Positions 43,226 through 52,441 of a stretch of DNA of 64,000 bases are shown in pieces. Source of the DNA: Mariprofundus sp. NF (GTDB lineage Bacteria; Pseudomonadota; Zetaproteobacteria; Mariprofundales; Mariprofundaceae). Under the pieces are notes generated by a model. It worked only from the letters and a program-made list of their open reading frames with translations, made no database searches and was not told where the DNA came from. The DNA lies in contig NZ_VWNC01000001.1 of the NCBI RefSeq assembly GCF_013387455.1, positions 1 through 64,000 on the forward strand, in the 5' to 3' direction. Every line of letters begins with the position of its first letter. Position 1 is the first letter of the stretch. Made by a program: the position numbers and the translations under genes.

Positions 43226-44428
43226 TTAGCTTAAAACAATCTCATCGGGTCGTTCATGGCTGAGAAACTCCATGTTCGACATGGTCAGCCCATAGGCCCC
43301 GGCCAGTCCGAACACCCCGATATCACCGATATCGGCGCTCTCGACATAGACGTTGTTGGCCAGCTTGTCGGCGCCGGTGCAGAGAGGCCCGCCAAAGTAG
43401 ACCGCTTCATCTCTGATCGACTCCTGCCCATCAAACAGCGGTGCTCTGTTCAGCGTTACAATGGCCAGGGGATGGTTGATCGCCAGTGCAGCCGGACGAC
43501 GGAAATGGTTGATACCACCGGCACAGATCACCTGCTTTTTGCCACGCGAGTCTTTGATATCAAGGATCTCAGTGCAGAACCAGCCGGAATCGGCAGCCAG
43601 ATAACGGCCCAACTCAAGGAAGAAGGTGCGCCCCTGATAACCGTAGGTCTCAATCAGGGTTTTCAGTCCATCAGCATAGGCTTGCGGATTAAAATCGTGA
43701 TCGGTTTCAAGGTAGTCGACACCAAAACCGCCACCGAAATCGATGATATCACAGAGAACGCCGGGGAAATCGGCTTCAATCTGTTTGGCCATGCCAAATA
43801 CCAGTTCACAGTTTTTCAGCAGATCGGACACATTAAGCACACCGGAGGCGGCATAGACATGCAGTCCGCGGAAATTCAGTGCTGGCAGGGCCAGGATCTG
43901 AGGCAGAATATCGGCCAGCTTCTCCTCATCTACCCCGAATTTTTTGGAGCCGCCGGAGAAGGTGGTCTGCGCTTCGTGAATGTCGAAGTCAGCATTGATG
44001 CGCAGCAGCACATCCTGCGTTTTGCCAGCTTTCTCTGCGATGGCATTGAGTCGGTGCGCTTCAGTGAGTGATTCAATGTGTACGGTGCGGATGCTGTTTT
44101 CTACCGCCCAGCTCAACTCTTCAGGCGATTTGCCGGGGCCGGTATAGATCAGTCGCGATGGATCAAAGCCAGCTGCCACAGCTTTTTCCGCTTCGCCAAG
44201 GCTGGCAATCTCAATGCCTTTGGCATCGGCCTTCAGAGCCGCCGCGAGAAAAGCGGCATGCGGGTTGGCTTTCATGGCATAAAAGACTTCAACACCGGCA
44301 GGCATGATTTCGGTCAGGTGGGCGATTTTGGTGCGCATCTCGGTTGTATCGTAGATGTAGCAGTTGACGGTGTTGCCGCTTGCAGCCAGCTCGCGCAATG
44401 TGGTTTCAACATTCTGAGGTGTCTTCAT
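43226..44428 (-). CDS. Fold-type III PLP decarboxylase, LysA/BtrK-like
   Basis: A 400-aa alanine-racemase-fold PLP enzyme. K53 (FYAMKANPH) is the Schiff-base lysine, GGGFG at 232-236 the phosphate loop, ELGR at 272-275, and C350 (GPLCTGAD) the catalytic cysteine of the C-terminal domain. Its position after argH and an LptM-like gene is where lysA sits in many proteobacteria, and dapC and dapD flank it. But the LysA substrate loop HIGSQ is replaced by HVYAASGVL, and the GAYG...FLSH ending resembles BtrK-type decarboxylases acting on carrier-bound substrates. It could be the diaminopimelate decarboxylase or a different one. Confidence 0.8.
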   Translation of the reverse strand: MKTPQNVETTLRELAASGNTVNCYIYDTTEMRTKIAHLTEIMPAGVEVFYAMKANPHAAFLAAALKADAKGIEIASLGEAEKAVAAGFDPSRLIYTGPGKSPEELSWAVENSIRTVHIESLTEAHRLNAIAEKAGKTQDVLLRINADFDIHEAQTTFSGGSKKFGVDEEKLADILPQILALPALNFRGLHVYAASGVLNVSDLLKNCELVFGMAKQIEADFPGVLCDIIDFGGGFGVDYLETDHDFNPQAYADGLKTLIETYGYQGRTFFLELGRYLAADSGWFCTEILDIKDSRGKKQVICAGGINHFRRPAALAINHPLAIVTLNRAPLFDGQESIRDEAVYFGGPLCTGADKLANNVYVESADIGDIGVFGLAGAYGLTMSNMEFLSHERPDEIVLS

Positions 44429-44430
44429 AA

Positions 44431-45627
44431 CTAAATCCTTACTGCTTTCAGGCGGCGGGCAAGCTCTGCTGCCGAATCGGGGCCATCGACAAGGGCTGCA
44501 CGAATGTAACCGGAGCCGGGGTTGATGCCCTGCTCATCTTCTGCGCCAAGGTAGCTGCCCGGTAGTATGGTCACTGCCTGCTGCGAGTAGGCTGCCTTTG
44601 CAAAAGCTTCATCATCGGTAACCGGCAGCCAGACAAAGAAGGAGCCGGCTGGTATCTGACCACCGAAAACATCGAAGAAGGCTTTCAGGCTCTGGCGATA
44701 AACATCCAGATGCTGAGTCACATGGGTCTCATCTGACCATGCAGCGGCAGCCACATGCTGCAACGGCAGTGGTGTGGCTGGCCCTGTGTAGCTGCGCAGC
44801 TTGGTGAAGCGTTTGATCAGTTCCGCATCACCTGCAATCAGCCCTGAACGCATGCCGGGAAGTGCAGAACGCTTGGAGAGTGAATTCATCACCAGACAGC
44901 GCGAAAAACCTTCGCGACCAAGCTTCTCAGCCACCTGCAGTAGACCAACAGGTTTCTCCTGCCAGTAGATCTCTGAATAACACTCATCCGAGACAACATA
45001 GAAATCATATTCATCAGCAAGTGCCAATAGCTCAGCGTAATAAGCCTCATCTGCAATCCAGCCGGTTGGGTTGGATGGCGAGCAGACATAGACAAGTGCA
45101 GTCCTCTGCCATGTCTCTTTTTCAACGCTGCTCAAATCCGGAGCAAAACCGGTTTCACTGTTGCATGCCAGAAGCCAGGGCTCTGCCCCTGCTGTATAAG
45201 CGGCGCCCAGATAGATCTGGTACATCGGGTTGGGCATCATCACGATCGGCTTGTCATCGGTTGCGCAATCCGGGTTTACCAGCGCATGCGCGATGGCAAA
45301 TAGAGCTTCGCGTGTACCGTTGGCAGTTAACACCTGGGTAGCCGGGTCAACTGACGTTAAGTCGTAACGGCGCATCAGCCAGTTGGCAATCGCCCCTCGG
45401 AGCTCCAGACCACCGATGGTAGAGGGGTATTTGGAAAAGCCGCCGATATGGGTGTTGAGGGTATCAGCGACAAAGGCTGGCAGAGGCAGGCGCGGTTCAC
45501 CGGCGCCGGCGTCAATGTGAGTCAGTTCGGGATTGGCAGTGATGCCGCCAAACAGCTTCTTCAGACGCTCAAACGGATAAGCGCCCAGCTGTTCAAGGCG
45601 AGCCTGATGCGATTTTTCCTGCATCAT
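44431..45627 (-). CDS. dapC: Succinyldiaminopimelate transaminase
   Basis: A 398-aa fold-type I aminotransferase that makes N-succinyl-diaminopimelate in the succinylase branch. The PLP lysine is in the SLSKRSALPGMRSG motif, and the N-terminal segment (LGAYPFERLKKLFG, then HIDAGAGEPRLPLP) is characteristic of the DapC type. The ATG at 45627 overlaps the TGA of the lipoprotein gene by one base; a frame extending to 45675 overlaps more. It ends 2 bp before the LysA/BtrK-like gene. Confidence 0.92.
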   Translation of the reverse strand: MMQEKSHQARLEQLGAYPFERLKKLFGGITANPELTHIDAGAGEPRLPLPAFVADTLNTHIGGFSKYPSTIGGLELRGAIANWLMRRYDLTSVDPATQVLTANGTREALFAIAHALVNPDCATDDKPIVMMPNPMYQIYLGAAYTAGAEPWLLACNSETGFAPDLSSVEKETWQRTALVYVCSPSNPTGWIADEAYYAELLALADEYDFYVVSDECYSEIYWQEKPVGLLQVAEKLGREGFSRCLVMNSLSKRSALPGMRSGLIAGDAELIKRFTKLRSYTGPATPLPLQHVAAAAWSDETHVTQHLDVYRQSLKAFFDVFGGQIPAGSFFVWLPVTDDEAFAKAAYSQQAVTILPGSYLGAEDEQGINPGSGYIRAALVDGPDSAAELARRLKAVRI

Positions 45628-46061
45628 CAGTCGCCTAGCGGGTCGTGATACTTGGCGCGCATGATCTTGCTCCATGGCCCGATATTGCCATCGATATCAT
45701 AGGCTCGGATGCGGTAGAGAAACTCCTTATCCTTGGCGCTCAGCGAGATCATTTTATTGATCGGTTTCTCCATCAGTTTCGGATTGGGAGCCTGATCCTG
45801 AAAACGGCGCCAGAATCCCGGACAGTTACAGTATGGATCTGTCACAGTGCGATCAATCTGATAACCGACGCCGGCCGGATTGCCTTTGAGTGAGAAATTC
45901 ATATGTACCAGACCAATCTCCATGTTATAGACCATGTTAACGATTTCCGGTTTGATGTCGGCTGAGCTTATTTGCGGTGCCTCTTTGCGGCCACAGCCGC
46001 CAAGCAGCAGCACTGCAAGCAATAGCAGAGAGAGGGTGTGAAACAGACGATTGGATTTCAT
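45627..46061 (-). CDS. LptM-like lipoprotein with a fibronectin-III-like domain
   Basis: A 144-aa lipoprotein: signal peptide and lipobox LLGGC (lipid cysteine about residue 23), then GRKEAP as in short LptM/YifL proteins. Unlike those (about 70 aa), it carries an additional C-terminal beta-rich region of about 100 aa with a CNCPGF motif and a fibronectin type III-like ending (FLYRIRAYDIDGNIGPWS). It overlaps argH by one base (TAATG). LptM helps LptD assembly in E. coli; that role is only inferred here. Confidence 0.78.
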   Translation of the reverse strand: MKSNRLFHTLSLLLLAVLLLGGCGRKEAPQISSADIKPEIVNMVYNMEIGLVHMNFSLKGNPAGVGYQIDRTVTDPYCNCPGFWRRFQDQAPNPKLMEKPINKMISLSAKDKEFLYRIRAYDIDGNIGPWSKIMRAKYHDPLGD

Positions 46062-47440
46062 TAGCTTTTCAGCTCCTTTTGCCAGGCGGTAACCTGAATG
46101 CGCACCTGAGCCGGTGCGGTGCCGCCGATATGATCACGTGCTGCCACGCAACTCTCGACTGAAAGTGCGCGCACCATATCCACGCTCAGACGTGCGTCAA
46201 TGGCACTGCAGGCTGCTTCATCCATCTCATGCAGCTCAATATCAGCTTTGATACAGTGGCCAACCGATTTGCCGACGATCTCATGTGCATCGCGGAATGG
46301 TACACCGGCACGAACCAGTGCATCAGCAAGATCAGTTGCCGTTGCAAAACCGGAGGATGCGGCACGATGCAGTACCGCTTTGTTCACCGTGATACCGGGC
46401 AGCATATCACCAAAAACGCGCAGGCTTCCTTCAAGATTATCGAAGGCATCAAAAACAGCAGTTTTGTCCTCCTGCATATCCTTGTTGTAGGCCAGTGGCA
46501 GGCTTTTAACCGTGGTCAGGATGGCAACCAGACCACCGATAATGCGGCCGGTCTTGCCACGTACCAGTTCAGGCATATCCGGATTCTTCTTCTGTGGCAT
46601 GATCGATGAGCCGGTGCAGAAGGCATCTGGAAGGTCGACAAACTGGAACTGAGCACTCATCCATAGGATCAGCTCTTCAGAGAAGCGGGAGAGGTGTACG
46701 GCTGTAATTGATGCCGCAGCCAACAGCTCCATAATAAAATCACGGTCAGAAACAGCATCAAGAGAGTTGCGGGTCGGGCTGTCAAAACCGAGTTTTTCGG
46801 CTGTCATAAAACGATCAATGGGGAAGGTGGTACCGGCCAGTGCCGCAGATCCGAGCGGGCAGCAGTTCATACGCTTGGAGGCATCGCTAAAGCGGCCAGC
46901 GTCGCGATCGAACATCTCGACATAAGCCAGCAGGTGATGGCCGAGTGTGACCGGCTGTGCTGTCTGCAGGTGGGTGAAGCCGGGCATAATGGTATCGGCA
47001 TGTTCATCGGCCAGTGCTACCAGCACCTTTTGCAGATGACGGATGCGAGCCACGATATCGGCTGTGCGACGACGCAGATAGAGACGGGTATCAGTGGCAA
47101 CCTGATCATTTCTGGAGCGCGCTGTGTGCAGGCGTTTACCTGCATCGCCTATTTTCTCGGTCAGACGTGCTTCAATATTCATATGCACATCTTCAAGGGC
47201 GATGGTGAATTCAAACTCACCACTGTTGATCTCACCGGTAATCTCATCCAGACCGCGCAGGATCGAGTTACAATCCTCCTGAGAGAGGATGCCCTGTGCA
47301 GTCAGCATTTTGGCGTGAGCACGAGATCCGGCGATATCTTCGGCATACATGCGCGCATCCACATCGATCGATGCGTTAAATGCTTCTACAAATTCATTGG
47401 TAGGGGACTCAAAACGGCCACCCCAGGGTTTTTCAGACAT
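46061..47440 (-). CDS. argH: Argininosuccinate lyase
   Basis: Last step of arginine synthesis: argininosuccinate to arginine plus fumarate. The fumarase/aspartase signature [12 protein letters not shown] is intact, as are the N-terminal WGGRFE and the [12 protein letters not shown] motif. At 459 aa it has the usual length. It starts the minus-strand operon argH, LptM-like, dapC, LysA/BtrK-like. Confidence 0.97.
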   Translation of the reverse strand: MSEKPWGGRFESPTNEFVEAFNASIDVDARMYAEDIAGSRAHAKMLTAQGILSQEDCNSILRGLDEITGEINSGEFEFTIALEDVHMNIEARLTEKIGDAGKRLHTARSRNDQVATDTRLYLRRRTADIVARIRHLQKVLVALADEHADTIMPGFTHLQTAQPVTLGHHLLAYVEMFDRDAGRFSDASKRMNCCPLGSAALAGTTFPIDRFMTAEKLGFDSPTRNSLDAVSDRDFIMELLAAASITAVHLSRFSEELILWMSAQFQFVDLPDAFCTGSSIMPQKKNPDMPELVRGKTGRIIGGLVAILTTVKSLPLAYNKDMQEDKTAVFDAFDNLEGSLRVFGDMLPGITVNKAVLHRAASSGFATATDLADALVRAGVPFRDAHEIVGKSVGHCIKADIELHEMDEAACSAIDARLSVDMVRALSVESCVAARDHIGGTAPAQVRIQVTAWQKELKS

Positions 47441-47554
47441 ATTGATTATCCATTAACAGTGATCTGGCAACTATAGCTCTGCTTGCTACGAACGGAAACA
47501 GGCATAAGTTTTGCAGGCAGGAGCTCTCCCGTACAGATGCTTTTCAGTGCGTTC

Positions 47555-47758
47555 TTAATAGTGCGGAGGCGGGCTCTCTTCATCAGGGCGTGCCAGGCCT
47601 GAATCACTGCCGCTTCTCACCTGCTCATGCAGCCGGGAGATCGCTTTTTCCAGCCGGTCTATCTGCTTCTGCTGGCGGGTCACCACATCGTTAAGTTCAC
47701 CAATGAGATGATCCTGATAGGAGATTTTGGTTTCCAGTTCAATCAGTCGCTCTTCCAT
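47555..47758 (-). CDS. slyX: SlyX family protein
   Basis: A 67-aa coiled-coil protein with the SlyX features: a RLIELETKISYQDHLIGELN helix and the C-terminal PPPHY motif. Function unknown. The ATG at 47758 has GGGTGAG upstream; a GTG at 47767 is the alternative start. It is downstream of srkA on the same strand. Confidence 0.9.
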   Translation of the reverse strand: MEERLIELETKISYQDHLIGELNDVVTRQQKQIDRLEKAISRLHEQVRSGSDSGLARPDEESPPPHY

Positions 47759-47808
47759 GCGGCTCACCCTACTTTAGCGTCTGCATGAATGCAGCAGCCT
47801 TGTTTTTC

Positions 47809-48810
47809 CTATAACCACTGCAGTGGTGGCTCCTGCATGGCGCCAACCTGCTCTTTGAGCATCAGAATGTGCTGCTCCCAGTAGTTCTGTGTATTGAACC
47901 AGGGAAAGGCATATTTAAAGGCCGGATCATCCCAGCGCCGGGCTAACCAGGCGGCGTGATGCATGATGCGCAGGGTTCTTAAGGGTTCGATCAGTGATAG
48001 TTCACGACAGTCGAAATCACAGAACTGGCTATAGGCGGTGAGCAGAATGTCGAGGGCGCTGTTCATCTGATCCTGCTCGCCGGAGAGAAACATCCAGAGA
48101 TCCTGAACGGCGGGGCCCATGCGGGCATCATCAAAGTCGATGATATAGGGGTTACCTGCCCCGTGGCCGGAAACATCCCAGAGGATATTACCCTGATGGC
48201 CATCGCCATGCAGGCGAATCAGTTGCGGGTCGATCGATTCAAAACGGGATTCAACCGTGTCCAGCAGCTCTTCAGCCACCGCCTCATATGCAGCTTCCAG
48301 TTCGAGTGGGATAAATCCGTTTTCAATGACGAATTCGTATGAAGCATCACCGAAAGTGTGCACATCCAGTGTTGGCCGATGTTCAAAATCGCGTGTTGCG
48401 CCGAGCGCATGGATACGGCCGATATAACGACCGAGCTGCTGCAACTGCTCCTCACTCTCCAGATCCGGTGCGCGTCCGGCTTTCAGGGGATAGAGAGAGA
48501 AACGGTGTTCGCCAAAATGAAACAGCGTGTCGCCTTCAATAATCAGTGGTGGCACGGCCGGGATATCAAAGTCGGTCAGCTCCAGCGTAAATTGGTGCTC
48601 TTCATGAATCGCCGCATCACTCCAGCGATTGGGACGATAGAACTTCACCACCAGCGATGGTTCATCCTCAATACCAACCATATAGACGCGGTTCTCATAG
48701 GAGTTAAGTGCCATCTGCTGACCATTGCAGTGGTAACCAATGCTCTCAATCGCCTGTAGCACCTGCTCCGGACCAAGATCATAAAACGAGGATGTGGATT
48801 CATTTTGCAT
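47809..48810 (-). CDS. srkA: Stress response kinase A (YihE/RdoA)
   Basis: A 333-aa aminoglycoside-phosphotransferase-fold Ser/Thr kinase that in E. coli counteracts programmed death under stress. The catalytic loop HGDGHQGN is at 201-208 with D203, and the metal-binding IIDFDDAR with D225 and D227. The N-terminal segment (YHCNGQQMALNSYENRVYMV) is diagnostic of the family. It is divergent from the Bax-like lipoprotein gene across 111 bp. Confidence 0.95.
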   Translation of the reverse strand: MQNESTSSFYDLGPEQVLQAIESIGYHCNGQQMALNSYENRVYMVGIEDEPSLVVKFYRPNRWSDAAIHEEHQFTLELTDFDIPAVPPLIIEGDTLFHFGEHRFSLYPLKAGRAPDLESEEQLQQLGRYIGRIHALGATRDFEHRPTLDVHTFGDASYEFVIENGFIPLELEAAYEAVAEELLDTVESRFESIDPQLIRLHGDGHQGNILWDVSGHGAGNPYIIDFDDARMGPAVQDLWMFLSGEQDQMNSALDILLTAYSQFCDFDCRELSLIEPLRTLRIMHHAAWLARRWDDPAFKYAFPWFNTQNYWEQHILMLKEQVGAMQEPPLQWL

Positions 48811-48921
48811 TGGCAGAGGCTAGCAGATCGATTGCATGCGGTAGAGATAGCGATAAAGTGCGCGCTTATGTTGTGTTATCCATCACGGTCAGCCCCTCTC
48901 CGCTCAGCCACAGTGCCGGCC

Positions 48922-49734
48922 ATGCATACTACTAATCGAAATCCCAAACTGTTGACCCGACTACTGTTTACCCTGTTTGCCTCTCTGCTATTGGCATCCT
49001 GTGCCAAGGTTGAGCCGAAGGTGGTGGAGGTGAAAGAGGTTGCGCCGCAAGTGGTTGTTGTGGACAAGCCAGTTGTGAAAAAAGAGGTGGTGAAGCGGCC
49101 TGCCAGATTCAACAGTGTGACAGAGAAGAAACGCTTCTTTTTCGCGTTTATGAAACCATTCGTCATTGAAGAGAATGCTCGCGTGGTAAAGTTGCGCAGC
49201 CGCCTGATTGAGATGCAGTCAGCTACCTTAAGCCAGGATGATCGGCAGTGGCTGGCAGAGGTCGCTAAACAGTATAAGGTGGAGATGAAGGGGAAGCCTG
49301 ATCAGCAGTTCTGGGATAAGATGATGGCCCGTGTTGATATTGTGCCACTTGAGATGGCATTGGTGCAGGCGGCCAATGAATCGGCCTGGGGTGAGTCCCG
49401 CTTTGCTAAAGAGGGCAAAAACTTCTTTGGTCAGTGGTGTTACTCGAAAGGGTGCGGCATGGTGCCCACTCAGCGCAATGCGGGTTCCACGCATGAGGTG
49501 CGCAGTTTTGATTCACCGGGGCTCTCTGTGCGCGCCTATATTCAGAATATCAATCGCACCCGTGCCTATCGCGAGTTTCGTCAAATAAGATTGCAGTTAC
49601 GCAAGCAGAAACAGCCACTGGATGCCGAGAAGCTGGCTATGGGTCTTAAATCCTACTCCGAACGCGGCATGGCCTATGTAAAAACAATCCAGTCGATGAT
49701 CCGCTCCAATCGCAAACTGATAGAAGCTAGCTAA
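48922..49734 (+). CDS. Bax-like glucosaminidase-domain lipoprotein
   Basis: A 270-aa lipoprotein with lipobox LLASC (C27), a short Val/Lys-rich linker, and a glucosaminidase domain of the Bax family (ALVQAANESAWGESRFAKEGKNFFGQWC, then SYSERGMAYVKTI). It would cut peptidoglycan glycan strands. The frame continues upstream to 48805, but the ATG at 48922 gives a clean lipoprotein signal, so I chose it. Confidence 0.88.
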   Translation: MHTTNRNPKLLTRLLFTLFASLLLASCAKVEPKVVEVKEVAPQVVVVDKPVVKKEVVKRPARFNSVTEKKRFFFAFMKPFVIEENARVVKLRSRLIEMQSATLSQDDRQWLAEVAKQYKVEMKGKPDQQFWDKMMARVDIVPLEMALVQAANESAWGESRFAKEGKNFFGQWCYSKGCGMVPTQRNAGSTHEVRSFDSPGLSVRAYIQNINRTRAYREFRQIRLQLRKQKQPLDAEKLAMGLKSYSERGMAYVKTIQSMIRSNRKLIEAS

Positions 49735-49758
49735 TTAACCTGATGCAGCCTTAATTCA

Positions 49759-50259
49759 TCAGGCTGTGATTCGTTCCATGGTAATAAAGGCATAGGCATA
49801 CAGATTCTTCTCATCCGGAAGATGCTCTTCGCGTCCGCTCTCGCGCCATAAGCTGAGATCAAATTCGGGAAACCATGCATCACCCTCAAAACTACCGTCG
49901 ATCTCGGTAATATAGAGCCTGTCTGCCTGATCCAGTAGTAGTGCGTAGATCTCTGCACCGCCCATCACCATAATCTCTTCTGCATCGGGCACTTCAGCCA
50001 GTGCCTCTTCGATTGAATGGATGACCGTGCAGCCTTCAATGTTCAGGTCGGCTTGGCGGGTAAGAATCAGGTTGGTGCGGCCGGGCAGGGGGCGCCCGAT
50101 TGACTCGTAGGTTTTACGCCCCATCAGAATCGGTTTGCCCATTGTACTTTTTTTGAACCAGGCCATATCGGCAGGCAGGCGCCAGGGCAGCCCGTTCTCT
50201 TTACCGATGAGTCGGTTGCTGTCCATGCCCCAGATCAGGGAGATTGTTGGTTTACGCAT
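49759..50259 (-). CDS. folA: Dihydrofolate reductase
   Basis: A 166-aa enzyme reducing dihydrofolate to tetrahydrofolate with NADPH. Substrate and cofactor motifs are normal (MDSNRLIGKENGLPWRLPADMAWFK, MGRKTYESIGRPLPGR, MGGAEIY). It closes the minus-strand thyA, DyP peroxidase, folA operon, pairing with thyA, which consumes methylene-THF and releases dihydrofolate. Confidence 0.97.
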   Translation of the reverse strand: MRKPTISLIWGMDSNRLIGKENGLPWRLPADMAWFKKSTMGKPILMGRKTYESIGRPLPGRTNLILTRQADLNIEGCTVIHSIEEALAEVPDAEEIMVMGGAEIYALLLDQADRLYITEIDGSFEGDAWFPEFDLSLWRESGREEHLPDEKNLYAYAFITMERITA

Positions 50260-50311
50260 CAGCCAAAGCTCCGGAAATCAGTTGCTGAATGCAACGCCTT
50301 TAGCGTTGGCA

Positions 50312-51193
50312 TTATAACCCGAGTGCTCGCAGATCGAGTTTTCCATTGCACATAGGCGGGCACCAGAAATAACTGCCGCTTACCGGCGTGGTAAAGCTGA
50401 ACAGAGCATCAACTTCGCCATCATCTGCACCGACCATGCGCTCAAGCAGTGCTTCAAATGCATCAAAGCTGTGACCAAAGGCAACGAAAACCAGCCCTTC
50501 GTGGGCGGAGTCAGCCCATGGCATGGAACGACGAACCACGAAGGCTTCAGGGCTAAAATCCTCCTGTGCCGTACGTTTCACATGTGCCGAACGAGGGGCA
50601 TCTTCCAGCTCTTCGTTATCCGATTTGCGCCGCCCAATGGTTTCATCCTGTTCCGATTGGGGGCGAGAGAGGAAATCATCAAGATTGTGCACCCACTGCT
50701 GCACAGCCACAAAGCTTGAGCCATCCATACCTTCACCGGCATTGGCGACAACCGCGCACTTCAACGCCTCATCATCTACCGGGTTTTCCGTGCCATCCTC
50801 ATAGCCGGTGAGATCGCGGCCACTATCAAAACGGAAGCCATCAATAATCTGATCACAGATGAAACCGTCAGCCAGCAGGTTGACCAGCTGATGGGTGCGG
50901 TGCACCAGTTCACCGCGATCGCTGCCACGCAGCCAGCACCAGAGATCACTGTGGGTTGCGGGAACCTCAACCAGTGCATCCTCAAAGATCGGGAAGCTGG
51001 TTAAACCGACTACCTCTTTAGAGAGCACTTCAGCCACCGAGGCACCAATGCCGACAACGGTTGCCTCACCATCAGCAAACCCGGCCAGCTGCCGCAGCGC
51101 CTTTTTCAGGTCGCCATCGGCATCAATAGAGAAGCTCAGGTAACGTGCCTGTGTTGGCACATCGGCAAGAATGCCCGGTTGTGGTTGGTTCAT
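50312..51193 (-). CDS. DyP-type heme peroxidase
   Basis: A 293-aa dye-decolorizing peroxidase, YfeX-like. The G-x-x-D-G motif is at 130-134 (GYEDG, with D133 as the distal acid) and H204 (RSAHVKR) is the proximal heme ligand. There is no Tat or Sec signal peptide, so it is cytoplasmic. No encapsulin gene is nearby. It lies between thyA and folA on one strand, separated by 49 and 52 bp; there is no known functional link with folate. Ribosome site AAGGAG. Confidence 0.93.
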   Translation of the reverse strand: MNQPQPGILADVPTQARYLSFSIDADGDLKKALRQLAGFADGEATVVGIGASVAEVLSKEVVGLTSFPIFEDALVEVPATHSDLWCWLRGSDRGELVHRTHQLVNLLADGFICDQIIDGFRFDSGRDLTGYEDGTENPVDDEALKCAVVANAGEGMDGSSFVAVQQWVHNLDDFLSRPQSEQDETIGRRKSDNEELEDAPRSAHVKRTAQEDFSPEAFVVRRSMPWADSAHEGLVFVAFGHSFDAFEALLERMVGADDGEVDALFSFTTPVSGSYFWCPPMCNGKLDLRALGL

Positions 51194-51242
51194 ACGCAGA
51201 TCTCCTTGCTACCCCTGTTCACTACCCTCTGAGTATTGCAGA

Positions 51243-52076
51243 TCAGATGGCAATCGGGGCGCGAATACCGGGGTGGCACTCATAATTGATCAGTTCGAAA
51301 TCTTCATAGGTGAAATCGAAGATGTTTTTTACATCCGGATTGATCTTCATGGTTGGCAGGGTAAAAGGTTCGCGGGCCAGCTGTGTCTCTACCTGCTCCA
51401 TGTGGTTGGAGTAGAGGTGGGCATCACCAAAGGTGTGCACAAAATCGCCCGCTTCCAGATCACACACCTGTGCAATCATCATGGTGAATAGGGCATAGGA
51501 TGCGATATTAAACGGCACACCGAGAAAGATATCGGCACTGCGCTGGTAGAGCTGGCAGGAGAGTTTGCCGTCAGCGACATAAAACTGGAAAAAGGTGTGG
51601 CAGGGAGGCAGTGCCATCTTGCCATTGGCGACATTGGCCTGTGGCGAGATCGACTCATCCGGCAGGTCAGCCACATTCCAAGCTGAAACAATCAGACGGC
51701 GTGAATTGGGCTTGGTTTTAATCTGCTCGATCAACTCGGAGATCTGATCGACAAGGCGACCATCAGGTGTGGCCCAGTTGCGCCACTGGAAACCATAAAC
51801 AGGGCCCAGTGATCCATCTTCAGTAGCCCACTCATTCCATATTTTGACACCATTCTCGGTTAGATAACGGGTATTGGTATCACCGCTGAGAAACCAGAGC
51901 AGTTCATGAATAATCGACTTCAGATGCACCTTTTTGGTGGTGACCATCGGGAATCCTTCAGAGAGATCGAAACGCATCTGGTGCCCGAACACCGATTTGG
52001 TGCCGGTGCCGGTGCGGTCGCCCTTCTGGGTGCCGTGGTCGCGCACATGGCGCATTAAATCTAGATAGGCCTTCAT
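51243..52076 (-). CDS. thyA: Thymidylate synthase
   Basis: A 277-aa enzyme converting dUMP and methylene-THF to dTMP and dihydrofolate. The active-site cysteine is C159 in [11 protein letters not shown], with the folate-binding [19 protein letters not shown] downstream and the N-terminal [11 protein letters not shown] phosphate-binding loop. It is first in the thyA-DyP-folA operon. Confidence 0.98.
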   Translation of the reverse strand: MKAYLDLMRHVRDHGTQKGDRTGTGTKSVFGHQMRFDLSEGFPMVTTKKVHLKSIIHELLWFLSGDTNTRYLTENGVKIWNEWATEDGSLGPVYGFQWRNWATPDGRLVDQISELIEQIKTKPNSRRLIVSAWNVADLPDESISPQANVANGKMALPPCHTFFQFYVADGKLSCQLYQRSADIFLGVPFNIASYALFTMMIAQVCDLEAGDFVHTFGDAHLYSNHMEQVETQLAREPFTLPTMKINPDVKNIFDFTYEDFELINYECHPGIRAPIAI

Positions 52077-52153
52077 GTTTCCCCTCGCCTGCTGAAATCA
52101 ATTTGGATATGATGCCGTCAGCCGCATGAGTCGGCAACTGATGTGAGGTTCCC

Positions 52154-52441
52154 ATGTTTATTCGCTTTTTTTCACTGTTGATGTTTTGTCTGACTGTTTC
52201 CGCCACCGGAGCATGGGCCGAACCAAAAAGCTCCACCGACAAGATTGTCGACCGTTTTATCGAACTTGATCAGGACTCAAGCGAAGGCGTTTCACTCGAT
52301 GAGTATCTTCTTATGGTCAACGAACGCGCCAAAGTGCGTTTTGAAGAGATGGATGCCAACCGTGATGGCGAGGTCACTGACCCGGAATACCGCGACTTCT
52401 GGCAAAAGAAAAAAGCCCAGTGGTACCGCTTGGAACGCTAG
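52154..52441 (+). CDS. Exported EF-hand calcium-binding protein
   Basis: A 95-aa periplasmic protein: signal peptide ending in WAE, then two EF-hand loops, a degenerate one at DQDSSEGVSLDEY and a canonical one at DANRDGEVTDPEY. Small CREC-like EF-hand proteins are common in proteobacteria, with unknown roles. It is divergent from thyA and its stop overlaps the convergent HPP gene by 4 bp. Confidence 0.88.
   Translation: MFIRFFSLLMFCLTVSATGAWAEPKSSTDKIVDRFIELDQDSSEGVSLDEYLLMVNERAKVRFEEMDANRDGEVTDPEYRDFWQKKKAQWYRLER

Noticed and set aside
43256-44071. 271-codon frame antisense to the LysA/BtrK-like gene
   Set aside because: It is a shadow of a well-supported PLP enzyme; no domain or ribosome site.
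50312-51193. Encapsulin cargo system
   Set aside because: The DyP peroxidase has no encapsulin gene nearby and no clear cargo-loading tail.
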